A stretch of DNA of 7,658 nt from Thermoguttaceae bacterium. Lineage in GTDB: Bacteria > Planctomycetota > Planctomycetia > Pirellulales > Thermoguttaceae. Position 1 is the stretch's first letter; each line of letters starts with the position of its first letter. The notes under the pieces are model-generated. The model had not been told where the DNA came from, did not search any database, and saw only the letters and a list, made by a program, of their open reading frames with translations. The translations under genes were made by a program, and so were the position numbers. The DNA lies in the NCBI GenBank assembly GCA_024653385.1, contig JANLFZ010000297.1, positions 1 through 7,658 on the forward strand. Reading direction: 5' to 3'. Shown piece by piece: positions 1-6,700 of this stretch.

Positions 1-740
1 CATGGCCGGGGCAGCCGGCGTGCTCCCCCCCGGCGCAACCGCGGTGGCAGGAGGAGTTGCCGGCGTTGTCGATGGCGACCCGGTGGGACTGGTCGGCGAG
101 GAGGACGAAGCGGACGCACTCGGCGCCGACATAAGCTTCGACCCCAACGGCGGCAGCGAGGTGGCTGAAGCCGGGGGGTCTGAAGACGCATTGGTCGCTG
201 GTGGTGACGACGGTCTTGCCATCGGCGAGTCCGCCGGCGCCGTGGTGGATCCAAGTGCCTCAGGCCGGTCGGACGCAGGCGCCGCGGTGCCGGGGCCGGG
301 CGCATGTTCCTGCGCAAGCGTGGGGTCCGATGGAGCGCTCGTGCTGAGGACGACGCCCAGGACCAATAGCGCCGCCACAAGCATCGCCCCGACCCCCAAG
401 GGAACGCCGCCGGCAACCGAAAGGCGATGGCCCGGCAACCCGGATTGCGGCATGAGAGAAAGCGGTGAGACGACTGGGCCGGACGGTACGCCGCGTTCGG
501 GCTCGAGAATCTCGAGCGACGGAGGGGCCGTCGGCGAGTCGGACGGAACCATCGAGGGTGTGGGCCCATGCCCGGCCGACCAGGTAATGCCGAGCCCCCC
601 GGTGCCGTCTGGCCATGACTGAACGTGGCCGGTACCTCGCAGATCGCCAAGCACCTGCCGCACTGAATGCGCTTGCCCGCCATGTGCGGATCAAGATCGT
701 AGCGCTCGCCGCACGTCGGGCACCGAACAACGGCTGCCAT
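1..740 (-). CDS. Zinc-ribbon, single-TM protein with Ala/Ser/Pro/Thr-rich linker; frameshifted, 3' end outside window
   Basis: The ATG at 740 has GAGGG 8 nt upstream. The first 30 residues form a short zinc ribbon of the planctomycete MJ0042 type: CPTC at 7-10 and CGRC at 27-30, with AGKRIQ between, then LAICEVPATFS. This frame becomes Arg/Pro-rich nonsense after the six-G run at 595-600. Shifting by -1 (as if one G were missing) gives LGITWSAGH, an acidic/proline stretch, and one hydrophobic helix, VGAMLVAALLVLGVVLSTS (about nt 390-335). An Ala/Ser/Pro/Thr-rich linker then stays open to position 1. The whole would be a membrane-anchored protein with a cytoplasmic zinc ribbon and an exported linker leading to a domain beyond the edge. 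Either the gene is broken, or one base was lost in sequencing. If no shift occurs, the second frame could start only at GTG 663 or 654 and would lack the ribbon. The downstream domain and function are unknown. Confidence 0.62.
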   Translation of the reverse strand, partial: MAAVVRCPTCGERYDLDPHMAGKRIQCGRCLAICEVPATFSHGQTAPGGSALPGRPGMGPHPRWFRPTRRRPLRRSRFSSPNAAYRPAQSSHRFLSCRNPGCRAIAFRLPAAFPWGSGRCLWRRYWSWASSSARALHRTPRLRRNMRPAPAPRRLRPTGLRHLDPPRRRRTRRWQDRRHHQRPMRLQTPRLQPPRCRRWGRSLCRRRVRPLRPPRRPVPPGRHRQRRQLLLPPRLRRGGARRLPRP

Positions 741-885
741 AGGATCTGCCCTCGAAAGTACCGCCGGGTCAAGGCAACCGTGGATGCGAGCGGTCCCCAG
801 GCTGGGAACGCCTGCCAGGCAACGGCGCCTTTTTGAGTCGTTCCGGGCAGCGCCCGAGGTCAAGGCGGGCTTACCGCTGGCGAAG
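741..885 (-). other. Intergenic leader with alternating small inverted repeats
   Basis: This 145-nt gap holds no gene. On the minus strand the segments AGGC (830-827), GCCT (820-817), AGGC (813-810) and GCCT (802-799) alternate, so neighbouring pairs can form mutually exclusive 4-5-bp stems. A separate GCCCG/CGGGC pair (852-856 and 866-870, 9-nt loop) lies just after the binding-protein stop, without a U-run. No convincing promoter was recognised. Confidence 0.3.
749..753 (-). promoter_or_regulatory. Ribosome binding site for the zinc-ribbon gene
   Basis: GAGGG is placed 8 nt before the ATG at 740. Together with the CPTC...CGRC ribbon coded directly downstream, it argues that translation really begins here and that the later frame is reached by a shift. 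Confidence 0.6.
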
Positions 886-2364
886 TCAGTCCTTGGCGAC
901 CGCCTCGCCGTGGTCGCCCGGCGCGCGCTGCGGGCCGCGAGGAATCTGGAGATCCTCGCGTGAGTAGTAATGCCAGCGTCCGCCCTCGTACTTCGCGAGA
1001 TACACCTCGCCGATGTCGTCGAGGCAGGCGCTGAGCCGAATGTCGCCCGTCACGCCAGGCCACGGCTTGGTGCGGTAGGCCAGCACGTCGCGGATGCGGG
1101 CGCGGTTCAGGCCGGCCACCTGGATGGCCCAGAGCACCATGTTCATGCCGTCGTAGGCGTGGGCGGCGTAGGTCTCGGGCTCGGCGTTGAATCGGCTGCG
1201 GTAGGCAGCGCGGAAGGCGTCGAGCTTGGGGTCCTTGCGGTCGGGGTTCCAGGGGTAGGCGCAGACCACGCCCTCGGCGTTCTTCCCGGCGATTTTGACG
1301 AACTCTTCGGAGCAGCACCGGTCGCAGGCGAAGTAGGGCTGGTTCATGCCCATTGCCCGCATCTGGTTGAGGATCTTGGCCCCGTGATCGGCGTCGCCCC
1401 AATGGACCACGGCCTCGGCCTTGCTCGCCTTGATCCGTTCGAGTTGGAGGGAGAAATCCTCGGTGGTGAGTTGGTAGGCCATTTCGACGGGGATCGGGTT
1501 TTGCATGCGCCGGCTGGCGTCGCGAATCTCGCGAACGCCGAACCGCCCATAGCGGTTACTCGCCCGGATGATCGCCACGCGCTTGTATCCGAGCTTGCGA
1601 TAGAGATAGTCGGCCAGGAGGTAGCATTGCTGGCGGTCGTCGCCGATGCATCGCATGACCCAAGGGATGTTCGTCTCGATGAACGTGGGGTCGGTGTCGC
1701 CCGTGTTCATCATGGGAATTTCGATCTTGAGCCCCACGCGGATGGCGATGTGGCTGTTGGCGCCGTCGATGGTGCCGAGAATCGCCCAAACCTCGTCCTT
1801 GTACGCCAGGTCGATGATCACGTTCCCCGACGAGCCCCACAGGCCGTTGTCGTTCTTGACGACCAACTCGAAGGGAATCTTGCGCCGCAGGTAGCCGCCC
1901 TTGGCATTGGCCTCTTCGAGGGCCAACTGGCAGCCTCGCAGCATGGGAATGCCCAGCGCCTCTTCGTGGCTCTTGCCGCCGGTGGCCACCGAGACGGTGG
2001 GCTCGATGGGTCCGATGAAGCCGATCTTGACGGTCTTCACCTCGGCCGGCTCGGGGATCGCCCGGCCGGGGCCGGTGTACTCCATCTGCTCGAGGAAGTG
2101 CCGCTTGTGGGGCGGCGTGCCGCGGAAGGGCTCGACGTCGCGCGGCGTGTGGGCGTAGTTTTCATCGGTCTTCAGCGGCAGGTTCGGCGTGCCGTAGGCC
2201 CCGGCGCGGTAGCTCTCTTCGAGCACCTTCAGGGTCTCCTCGTCCACCTCGAAGGGCGGACGCCAATCGGCGGGCTTCGCATCGCCGGGCTTGGGGCTTT
2301 CGGCGCGGGCCAGTGCGGCCGCGGCGAGAAGTGCCGCGGCGAAGAGGAGCAATCGGTATCGCAT
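886..2364 (-). CDS. ABC-type substrate-binding protein, branched-chain amino acid class (Peripla_BP_6), with N-terminal extension
   Basis: This is a 492-residue periplasmic binding protein. The ATG at 2364 is chosen because GAGG sits 6 nt upstream and it leads straight into the signal peptide MRYRLLLFAAALLAAAALARA. In-frame ATGs at 2376 and 2436 lack well-spaced ribosome sites and would lengthen the n-region. The core runs from about residue 111 (TVKIGFIGPIEP) to 462. Class hallmarks are the ELVVKNDN strand, the NVIIDLAYKDEVWAILGTIDG segment with the ligand-facing T/S region, IPMMNTGDTDP, RVAIIRASNRYG, and TYAAHAYDGMN near the C-terminus. Residues 22-110 precede the first strand, about 90 more than usual for the family, and contain HFLEQMEYTGPG. 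A cysteine cluster, ACDRCCSEEF (346-355), is unusual. No permease or ATPase gene is visible, so it may act as a solute carrier or sensor for the neighbouring redox proteins. The ligand is unknown. Confidence 0.9.
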   Translation of the reverse strand: MRYRLLLFAAALLAAAALARAESPKPGDAKPADWRPPFEVDEETLKVLEESYRAGAYGTPNLPLKTDENYAHTPRDVEPFRGTPPHKRHFLEQMEYTGPGRAIPEPAEVKTVKIGFIGPIEPTVSVATGGKSHEEALGIPMLRGCQLALEEANAKGGYLRRKIPFELVVKNDNGLWGSSGNVIIDLAYKDEVWAILGTIDGANSHIAIRVGLKIEIPMMNTGDTDPTFIETNIPWVMRCIGDDRQQCYLLADYLYRKLGYKRVAIIRASNRYGRFGVREIRDASRRMQNPIPVEMAYQLTTEDFSLQLERIKASKAEAVVHWGDADHGAKILNQMRAMGMNQPYFACDRCCSEEFVKIAGKNAEGVVCAYPWNPDRKDPKLDAFRAAYRSRFNAEPETYAAHAYDGMNMVLWAIQVAGLNRARIRDVLAYRTKPWPGVTGDIRLSACLDDIGEVYLAKYEGGRWHYYSREDLQIPRGPQRAPGDHGEAVAKD

Positions 2365-2370
2365 GGGACG

Positions 2371-2374
2371 CCTC
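2371..2374 (-). promoter_or_regulatory. Ribosome binding site choosing the binding-protein start
   Basis: GAGG lies 6 nt before the ATG at 2364 and overlaps the upstream in-frame ATG at 2376. That upstream ATG is preceded by pyrimidine-rich sequence with no Shine-Dalgarno match at normal spacing. This supports a 492-residue product with a compact signal peptide. Confidence 0.6.
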
Positions 2375-2397
2375 ATGAATCGGACGGAATGAAGTAC

Positions 2398-2418
2398 TCC
2401 TTGCGCCGGGCGCAAGGA
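2398..2418 (-). promoter_or_regulatory. Perfect 9-bp hairpin in the leader of the binding-protein gene
   Basis: The arms TCCTTGCGC and GCGCAAGGA are exactly complementary around a 3-nt loop. It lies in the 110-nt gap between the propeller stop and the binding-protein start, 33 nt before ATG 2364. In the transcript the 3' arm ends in AAGGA, continuing to AAGGAG, a strong Shine-Dalgarno-like string that would be buried in the stem. No U-run follows, so it is not a classical intrinsic terminator. It could be a weak terminator, a processing or stability element, or a translation control. Which of these is unknown. Confidence 0.5.
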
Positions 2419-2474
2419 CAATCCGGTATGCTGCATTCTCTCGCGGAACGAGAAGTGTGCCTTTCTTGAACCTG

Positions 2475-3707
2475 CTATTTCGCCGACGCCGTGGCGGACG
2501 GAGCGGGTTTGGCCTTCGAGAGCCACTCGGGGTTCTCCTTGACGCCGGCATAGTACCCCGTGCCGATGGCCCAGCCCAATCCCTTCGAGGTGCCCACCCA
2601 GGTGTCGTTGCCATCGGTGTCCAGGGCGATGATGAAATTGTGAGGGACGCCCTTCTCCATATCCACGGTGTACAGGTGCTTGCCGTGCTGGTACACCTTG
2701 GCCACGCCGCGCAGGGTCTTGGGGTCGCGGGTGTAGGCCACCACGCTCTCGGTGGGAAAGTCGGCCACCACGCCCAGCCCCTTGTCGTGGGCGAAGTAGC
2801 ACTCGTCGGCGCTACGGGCCTTGACGTTGTTGGTGAAGTCGCTTGGCAGCCCGGTCTCGTGGGCGTAAAACCCGCGCCAGTGCCGGCCGTCGTAACGGCA
2901 AGTGCCGAAGTAGGTCGAGATCCACAACGCGCCGTCGACGGGGCTGGCCCCGGTGACGATCACGTGGATGATTCCGTCGTCGCGGTGCAGATCGATCTCC
3001 ATCTCGCCGTCGGGATCGAGGTACTCTTTCCACCGCCCGGTGGCCACGTCGTACTCCAGGCAGCCGCTCCCCCAGACGGCCAAATAGACCTTCCCCTTGT
3101 GGTATGCGACCCCGTAGTTCCAGATTTCCTCCATGGGGGCGTTCTTTTCGGTGAAGATCGTCCACTGGCCCGTTTTCGGGTTGTAGCGGCTGGCGCCGGC
3201 GGTCGTGGCTGCCCAGACGTTGTCGTTCTCGATCGCCACGCCGTAGACCACGTCGCTGACCAGACCGCTGTTGAGCTGGTGGAAGTGGTCGAACCGCCCG
3301 GCGCTGAACCGGGCCAGTCCGCCGCCGAAGAGCCCCAGCCACACGTCGCCCGTCTTGGGATCCACGTCGATGGCCGTGACGACTTTCCAAGGCAAACCGC
3401 CGGTGTCCTCCTTGCCGTCCTTGTTTTCATCCTTGTAGACCCAACTGCGGATCTCGCCGGTCCGCTTGTCGAGGCAAGCCAATCCGTCCTCGGTGCCGAT
3501 CCACACGCGGGGGCCATCGGCCTTCACCGCGAAGATGTGATCGTTGGGCAGCCCGTCGGCCTTGGTGATGTGCTTCCAGTTGGTGTAGACGTAGGGTAGC
3601 CCCTTGGCCTGGGTTTGGGACGCGGGCGGCGGCGAGGCCGGCTCGGCCGACCAGGCGGCGATCGGTATCGCCAACGCGACGATCAGGATGACTGCGCGAT
3701 GTCTCAT
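2475..3707 (-). CDS. Secreted two-component-regulator-type (Reg_prop) seven-bladed propeller protein
   Basis: This is a 410-residue protein. The ATG at 3707 is preferred because GAGGA lies 6 nt upstream; an in-frame GTG at 3725 overlaps the previous stop and lacks a ribosome site. The signal peptide is roughly residues 1-21 (AVILIVALAIPIAAWSA). Seven repeats of the kind 'GLPND.I.AV..DG..VWIGT.DGLACLD' can be seen at about residues 52-80, 110-134, 147-176, 192-220, 248-273, 286-314 and 355-380, which is enough for a closed seven-bladed propeller. Similar repeats form the periplasmic sensor of hybrid two-component systems, but here there is no membrane helix, histidine kinase or receiver domain, so it is a free secreted propeller. 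A loop at about residues 93-101 (DENKDGKED) matches the DxNxDGxxD calcium-binding pattern. The gene overlaps the cytochrome reading frame and is likely translated by coupling to it. A partner-binding, scaffold or sensing role is inference. Confidence 0.87.
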   Translation of the reverse strand: MRHRAVILIVALAIPIAAWSAEPASPPPASQTQAKGLPYVYTNWKHITKADGLPNDHIFAVKADGPRVWIGTEDGLACLDKRTGEIRSWVYKDENKDGKEDTGGLPWKVVTAIDVDPKTGDVWLGLFGGGLARFSAGRFDHFHQLNSGLVSDVVYGVAIENDNVWAATTAGASRYNPKTGQWTIFTEKNAPMEEIWNYGVAYHKGKVYLAVWGSGCLEYDVATGRWKEYLDPDGEMEIDLHRDDGIIHVIVTGASPVDGALWISTYFGTCRYDGRHWRGFYAHETGLPSDFTNNVKARSADECYFAHDKGLGVVADFPTESVVAYTRDPKTLRGVAKVYQHGKHLYTVDMEKGVPHNFIIALDTDGNDTWVGTSKGLGWAIGTGYYAGVKENPEWLSKAKPAPSATASAK

Positions 3708-3725
3708 GACGGGTCCTCGTTTCAC
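3708..3725 (-). promoter_or_regulatory. Coupled start: stop/GTG overlap plus ribosome site for the propeller gene
   Basis: The cytochrome stop TGA (3724-3722) lies within GTGA. It is followed by AACGAGGA and, 6 nt after GAGGA (3718-3714), by the ATG at 3707. A ribosome ending the cytochrome would release at this Shine-Dalgarno site. This decides the ATG over the overlapping GTG. Confidence 0.7.
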
Positions 3726-6679
3726 AAGGTCTTGAGGTACTCGATCAGGTCGTTGAGCTGGTCCTTGGTCATGTCGTTGGTCACCCCGTGCTTATCGTAG
3801 GGGTTGAACCGCGTCCAGATTTCTTCGAGCGTGTCGGCCATCCCGTTGTGCAGATAGGGGGCCGAATCGTAGATGTTGTTCAGATGCGGCACGTCGAACT
3901 CCGAGGCCTTGTCGAGGAAGTACTTCGTGCCCACGTCATGCCGCCGCCGATCGGTATAGAGCGGCGGGAAATGGCACGTGGTGCAGCGCTTCTCGATGGG
4001 GATCTCGCGACCGTCGTTCGTGCGCGTGCGTTCGAACATCATCTTGCCGCGGCGCTGGGCGTCGGTGAGCTTGGCCCCCAACGGCCGGTAGCGGTTCGGC
4101 GGCCTGGGGATGGTGCACACGTAGTAATCCACTGCCGACAGTTCCTCGGGCGTAAAGGGCGCCACCTTGGTGAAGAAGACGGCAAGCCGGGCCCCGCACT
4201 GCCGCGAGAGGCTCGGGTTGGTGCCCGCCCACTTGAACGGGGCCGTGTCGAGAATGCCGCGAAGCGTGCGGTTATCGACCGGATCGTTGCCGATGCCGTC
4301 CGACTCGATGTCGTAGGTCAGATCGTCGATGTGCCCGTCGGGATGGCACGAGTGGCACGAGAACTGACGGCGGAAGGTGATCTTCGCGCTATTGAACAGA
4401 CGCTCGCCGAAGCGGGCCTTGGTGATCTCCTTGGGACCGTCCAGGTCGATCCGCTCGACCGCCTGGAACGTCGCCAGGTCGATCACCGTGATCGAGTCGT
4501 CCAGGGCGTTGGCCGCGTAGGCCGTCTTGCCGGCCGGGTCGATCAGAATGCCGCGGGGGCTATTCTTCGTGGGGATGTGCGTCACAAGGAACTCGGCCGA
4601 CTTGCCCATGTGGTTGGGGATGATCTTGCGCCGCTCCTCGGGAGGGGCGGCGTCGAGCATGGCCAGAAGCTTTGCCACGTCGACGACCGCCACACGGTCG
4701 GTGCTCGAACTGGTCACCAAGGCGAACCGGCCGTCGGGAGTGATGGCCACGTCGGTCGGGTCGGGGAACGAGATGCCCGGCTCGTCCAAGAGCACCTGGT
4801 CCACCCGGCCGTCGGCCCAGACGATGCCTAGACCGTTGGTAATGGTCCAGCCTTGGGTCAGCCGGGTCATGGGCACGAGGTTCTTCGTGCGGAGCATCGT
4901 CACCAGCGCGAATTTGCCGCTGGGGTGCCAGGCAACGCCTTGGAGCAGATTCGTTTCGGGCAGAACCACGCGGTCGTCCACGGCGGCCCGCTCCGTGTCG
5001 ATCACCGTGACCTCCGACATGGCCGGCGTGCGGAACGGCACGAACCGCGAGAGGCTGTTGGTCACGAAGACTCGCGTGCCGTCGGGCGACAAAGCCAAGG
5101 ACCACGGGCTTCGGCTGGCCGCCAGGATCTTGATTTCCTGGAGGGTGCTGGCGTCGATGACCGAGACGTTGTCCGACGAGGTGTTCAGCACATAGAGGTA
5201 CTTGCCGGCTCGGTCAACGAGGACGCCGTGCGGCTCGTCGCCCACGGCGATCGTGGCCACGACCTTTCGGGCGCGGGCGTCGATCACCGAGACCGTGTCG
5301 TCGAGTCGATTGCTGACGAACGCCCGGAGCCCGTCGGGCGTAAAGCACACGTCCTGCGGCTGGCCGCCGACGGCGATCTCGGCGATCTTCCGGCGCATGG
5401 CGGTGTCGACAACGATCACCGTGTTGGCCGCCTCGCACGTGACGTACATCTCGGTGCTGCCCGGGCGCAAGGCGAGGTTGATCGGGGTCTTGTAGCGGAC
5501 CTCTTCGATCAGGGGAGGGATCTTGGTGGGATGGGCGATGGCCTTCAGCGAGGCCTCGTAATCGAACGGTTTGCCGTGGGCGTTGGCGTGGCACGCCAGG
5601 CACGTCTCCTTGGCGACGGTCTTGAGCCCCGCGTTGGCGGCCGCGGTCTTGTCTTTCATGACGGCCTCGGCCGAATACCCGCTGCCCGGACCGTGACACG
5701 CCTCGCAGCCCACGCCCTCTTGCACGGCGAACGACTCCAGCACGCCGCCGGCCGGCTCGCGATGGGCCGTCGAGTGGCATTTGAGGCACGTCGTGCTGGT
5801 CCGGGGGTCGACTTGGACACCCATTTCCGCCGCGATCCGCCATCCCTCCGGCGTGCTCAGGCTGGCATAGGCGTCGGCGTGCTTACTGGCGCGCCATTTG
5901 CTGAACTGGAACCCGTGGTCACGGCCCGCGTGGCATGTGCCGCAGGCCAGCGACCCGGTGTATTTGGGCGCGCTGGTGCCGTTGCCGCCGGTGGCCGCCA
6001 GGCTCACCGGCTCGACCTTGCGCTGGTCGGCCGCCGCGGCCGCCGGTGCCGGCGGCGGGATCGAGAGCTTATCGAACTTCCAAGTCTTGGGCGTGGGATG
6101 GGCGATCTTCTGGATCGCCTCGTCGATGTCGATGGGCGGGCGCTTCAGCACCGCCGTGTGCGAGCCCTTCTCGAGATGACACATCCGGCAGGTGTCGAGC
6201 GAGGGGATCACGAGGCCCTTCGACATCGCCAACTTGCGATCCATCATGACCTTGGGGTCGGCGTACTCGCTACCCGGGCCGTGGCACTTCTCGCACTGCA
6301 CGCCGTCCTTGAGCGAAAAGGCGTCGTCTTTCTCCCAGTCTTCCGCCTCGGCCCCGGTGGCGTGGCAGCCCAGGCACATGGGCGACTCTTGCGGCTCGAC
6401 GGGGATCCCGCTGAGGATGGCGATCTGTTTGGCCTCGGGCTTGGCCAGGCTCGTGTACGCCTTGGCGTGCCGAGTTCGCATCCAGATGCTGAACTGGTCG
6501 CCCATGTGCTTGCCGTCGTGGCATTCGGCGCACGCGCGGGCGCCGATAAACACCGGTTGCCGCGCCTGGGCCCAGACCGGTGCGGCCATCGCGATGGCCA
6601 CGGCCAGGAATGCTCCCACGCGACAGCCGATCGTCACGAGGCGTCGGCCGTTTACGAGAAGATGGTAACTGGGGTGCAT
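3722..6679 (-). CDS. Decahaem cytochrome: tandem c554-like modules + YVTN propeller + dihaem peroxidase/MauG-like domain
   Basis: This is a 985-residue secreted protein. Numbering is from the ATG at 6679, which has GGAG 10 nt upstream; an in-frame GTG at 6700 would add 7 residues and has no good ribosome site. Residues 1-37 form a signal peptide (basic region, then GAFLAVAIAMAAPVWA). Module 1 has CXXCH at 50, 102, 129 and 164. An Ala/Pro linker (about 208-238) leads to module 2, with CXXCH at 246, 298, 325 and 360. Both modules share HAxAYxSL, GVxCExCHGPGSxY and IAHPT, as in cytochrome c554-type proteins. Residues about 397-746 form seven YVTN-like blades (for example VSVIDA, VTVIDT, ITVIDL). 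Residues about 755-985 resemble dihaem cytochrome c peroxidase/MauG, with CHSCH at 775 and CTTCH at 899 and a late DVPHLNNIYDSAPYLHNGM motif whose Met is a possible haem ligand. It probably transfers electrons outside the cytoplasm. The reaction is unknown, and peroxidase activity is not shown by sequence alone. Confidence 0.93.
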   Translation of the reverse strand: MHPSYHLLVNGRRLVTIGCRVGAFLAVAIAMAAPVWAQARQPVFIGARACAECHDGKHMGDQFSIWMRTRHAKAYTSLAKPEAKQIAILSGIPVEPQESPMCLGCHATGAEAEDWEKDDAFSLKDGVQCEKCHGPGSEYADPKVMMDRKLAMSKGLVIPSLDTCRMCHLEKGSHTAVLKRPPIDIDEAIQKIAHPTPKTWKFDKLSIPPPAPAAAAADQRKVEPVSLAATGGNGTSAPKYTGSLACGTCHAGRDHGFQFSKWRASKHADAYASLSTPEGWRIAAEMGVQVDPRTSTTCLKCHSTAHREPAGGVLESFAVQEGVGCEACHGPGSGYSAEAVMKDKTAAANAGLKTVAKETCLACHANAHGKPFDYEASLKAIAHPTKIPPLIEEVRYKTPINLALRPGSTEMYVTCEAANTVIVVDTAMRRKIAEIAVGGQPQDVCFTPDGLRAFVSNRLDDTVSVIDARARKVVATIAVGDEPHGVLVDRAGKYLYVLNTSSDNVSVIDASTLQEIKILAASRSPWSLALSPDGTRVFVTNSLSRFVPFRTPAMSEVTVIDTERAAVDDRVVLPETNLLQGVAWHPSGKFALVTMLRTKNLVPMTRLTQGWTITNGLGIVWADGRVDQVLLDEPGISFPDPTDVAITPDGRFALVTSSSTDRVAVVDVAKLLAMLDAAPPEERRKIIPNHMGKSAEFLVTHIPTKNSPRGILIDPAGKTAYAANALDDSITVIDLATFQAVERIDLDGPKEITKARFGERLFNSAKITFRRQFSCHSCHPDGHIDDLTYDIESDGIGNDPVDNRTLRGILDTAPFKWAGTNPSLSRQCGARLAVFFTKVAPFTPEELSAVDYYVCTIPRPPNRYRPLGAKLTDAQRRGKMMFERTRTNDGREIPIEKRCTTCHFPPLYTDRRRHDVGTKYFLDKASEFDVPHLNNIYDSAPYLHNGMADTLEEIWTRFNPYDKHGVTNDMTKDQLNDLIEYLKTL

Positions 6680-6700
6680 GATCGGACCACTCCGCTTCAC
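6680..6700 (-). promoter_or_regulatory. Coupled start: stop/GTG overlap plus ribosome site for the cytochrome gene
   Basis: The TGA of the FG-GAP gene (6699-6697) sits in GTGA. GGAG follows at 6693-6690, 10 nt before the ATG at 6679. The spacing is longer than at the next junction, so GTG 6700 cannot be fully excluded, but nothing resembling a ribosome site precedes it. Confidence 0.55.

Noticed and set aside
1..259. Third minus-strand frame that is very rich in C at third codon positions and looks fairly protein-like (VAIDNAGNSSCHRGC)
   Set aside because: It follows a TGA at 262-260, has no ATG, GTG or TTG, and almost lacks NNG codons that the real neighbours use freely. The third-position C bias is explained by the second positions of the Ala/Ser/Pro/Thr linker codons. 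A second frameshift near 260 would be needed; it cannot be fully excluded.
2..622. Long plus-strand open frame rich in Gly/Ala/Asp
   Set aside because: It is the antisense image of the Ala/Ser/Pro/Thr-rich linker frame on the minus strand, shows no domain, and runs against every other gene.
260..772. Minus-strand frame of 170 residues rich in Arg
   Set aside because: It overlaps the zinc ribbon in another frame, has no recognisable motif, and is Arg-rich in the way out-of-frame readings of GC-rich genes are.
817..834. Plus-oriented hairpin AGGC/GCCT followed by TTTTT, resembling an intrinsic terminator
   Set aside because: The stem is only 4 bp and no credible plus-strand gene ends there. 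On the minus strand the T-run would precede the stem, so it cannot terminate the visible genes.
970..2469. Plus-strand open frame of 499 residues opposite the binding-protein gene
   Set aside because: It is an antisense shadow of a clear Peripla_BP_6 gene, with His/Val/Gly/Ala/Asp repeats typical of reverse-strand readings and no domain or ribosome site.
2444..2802. Upstream extension of the binding-protein frame into the propeller gene
   Set aside because: This part overlaps the propeller coding region, is Arg/Gly/His-rich without motif, and precedes a clear ribosome site and signal peptide at 2374-2364.
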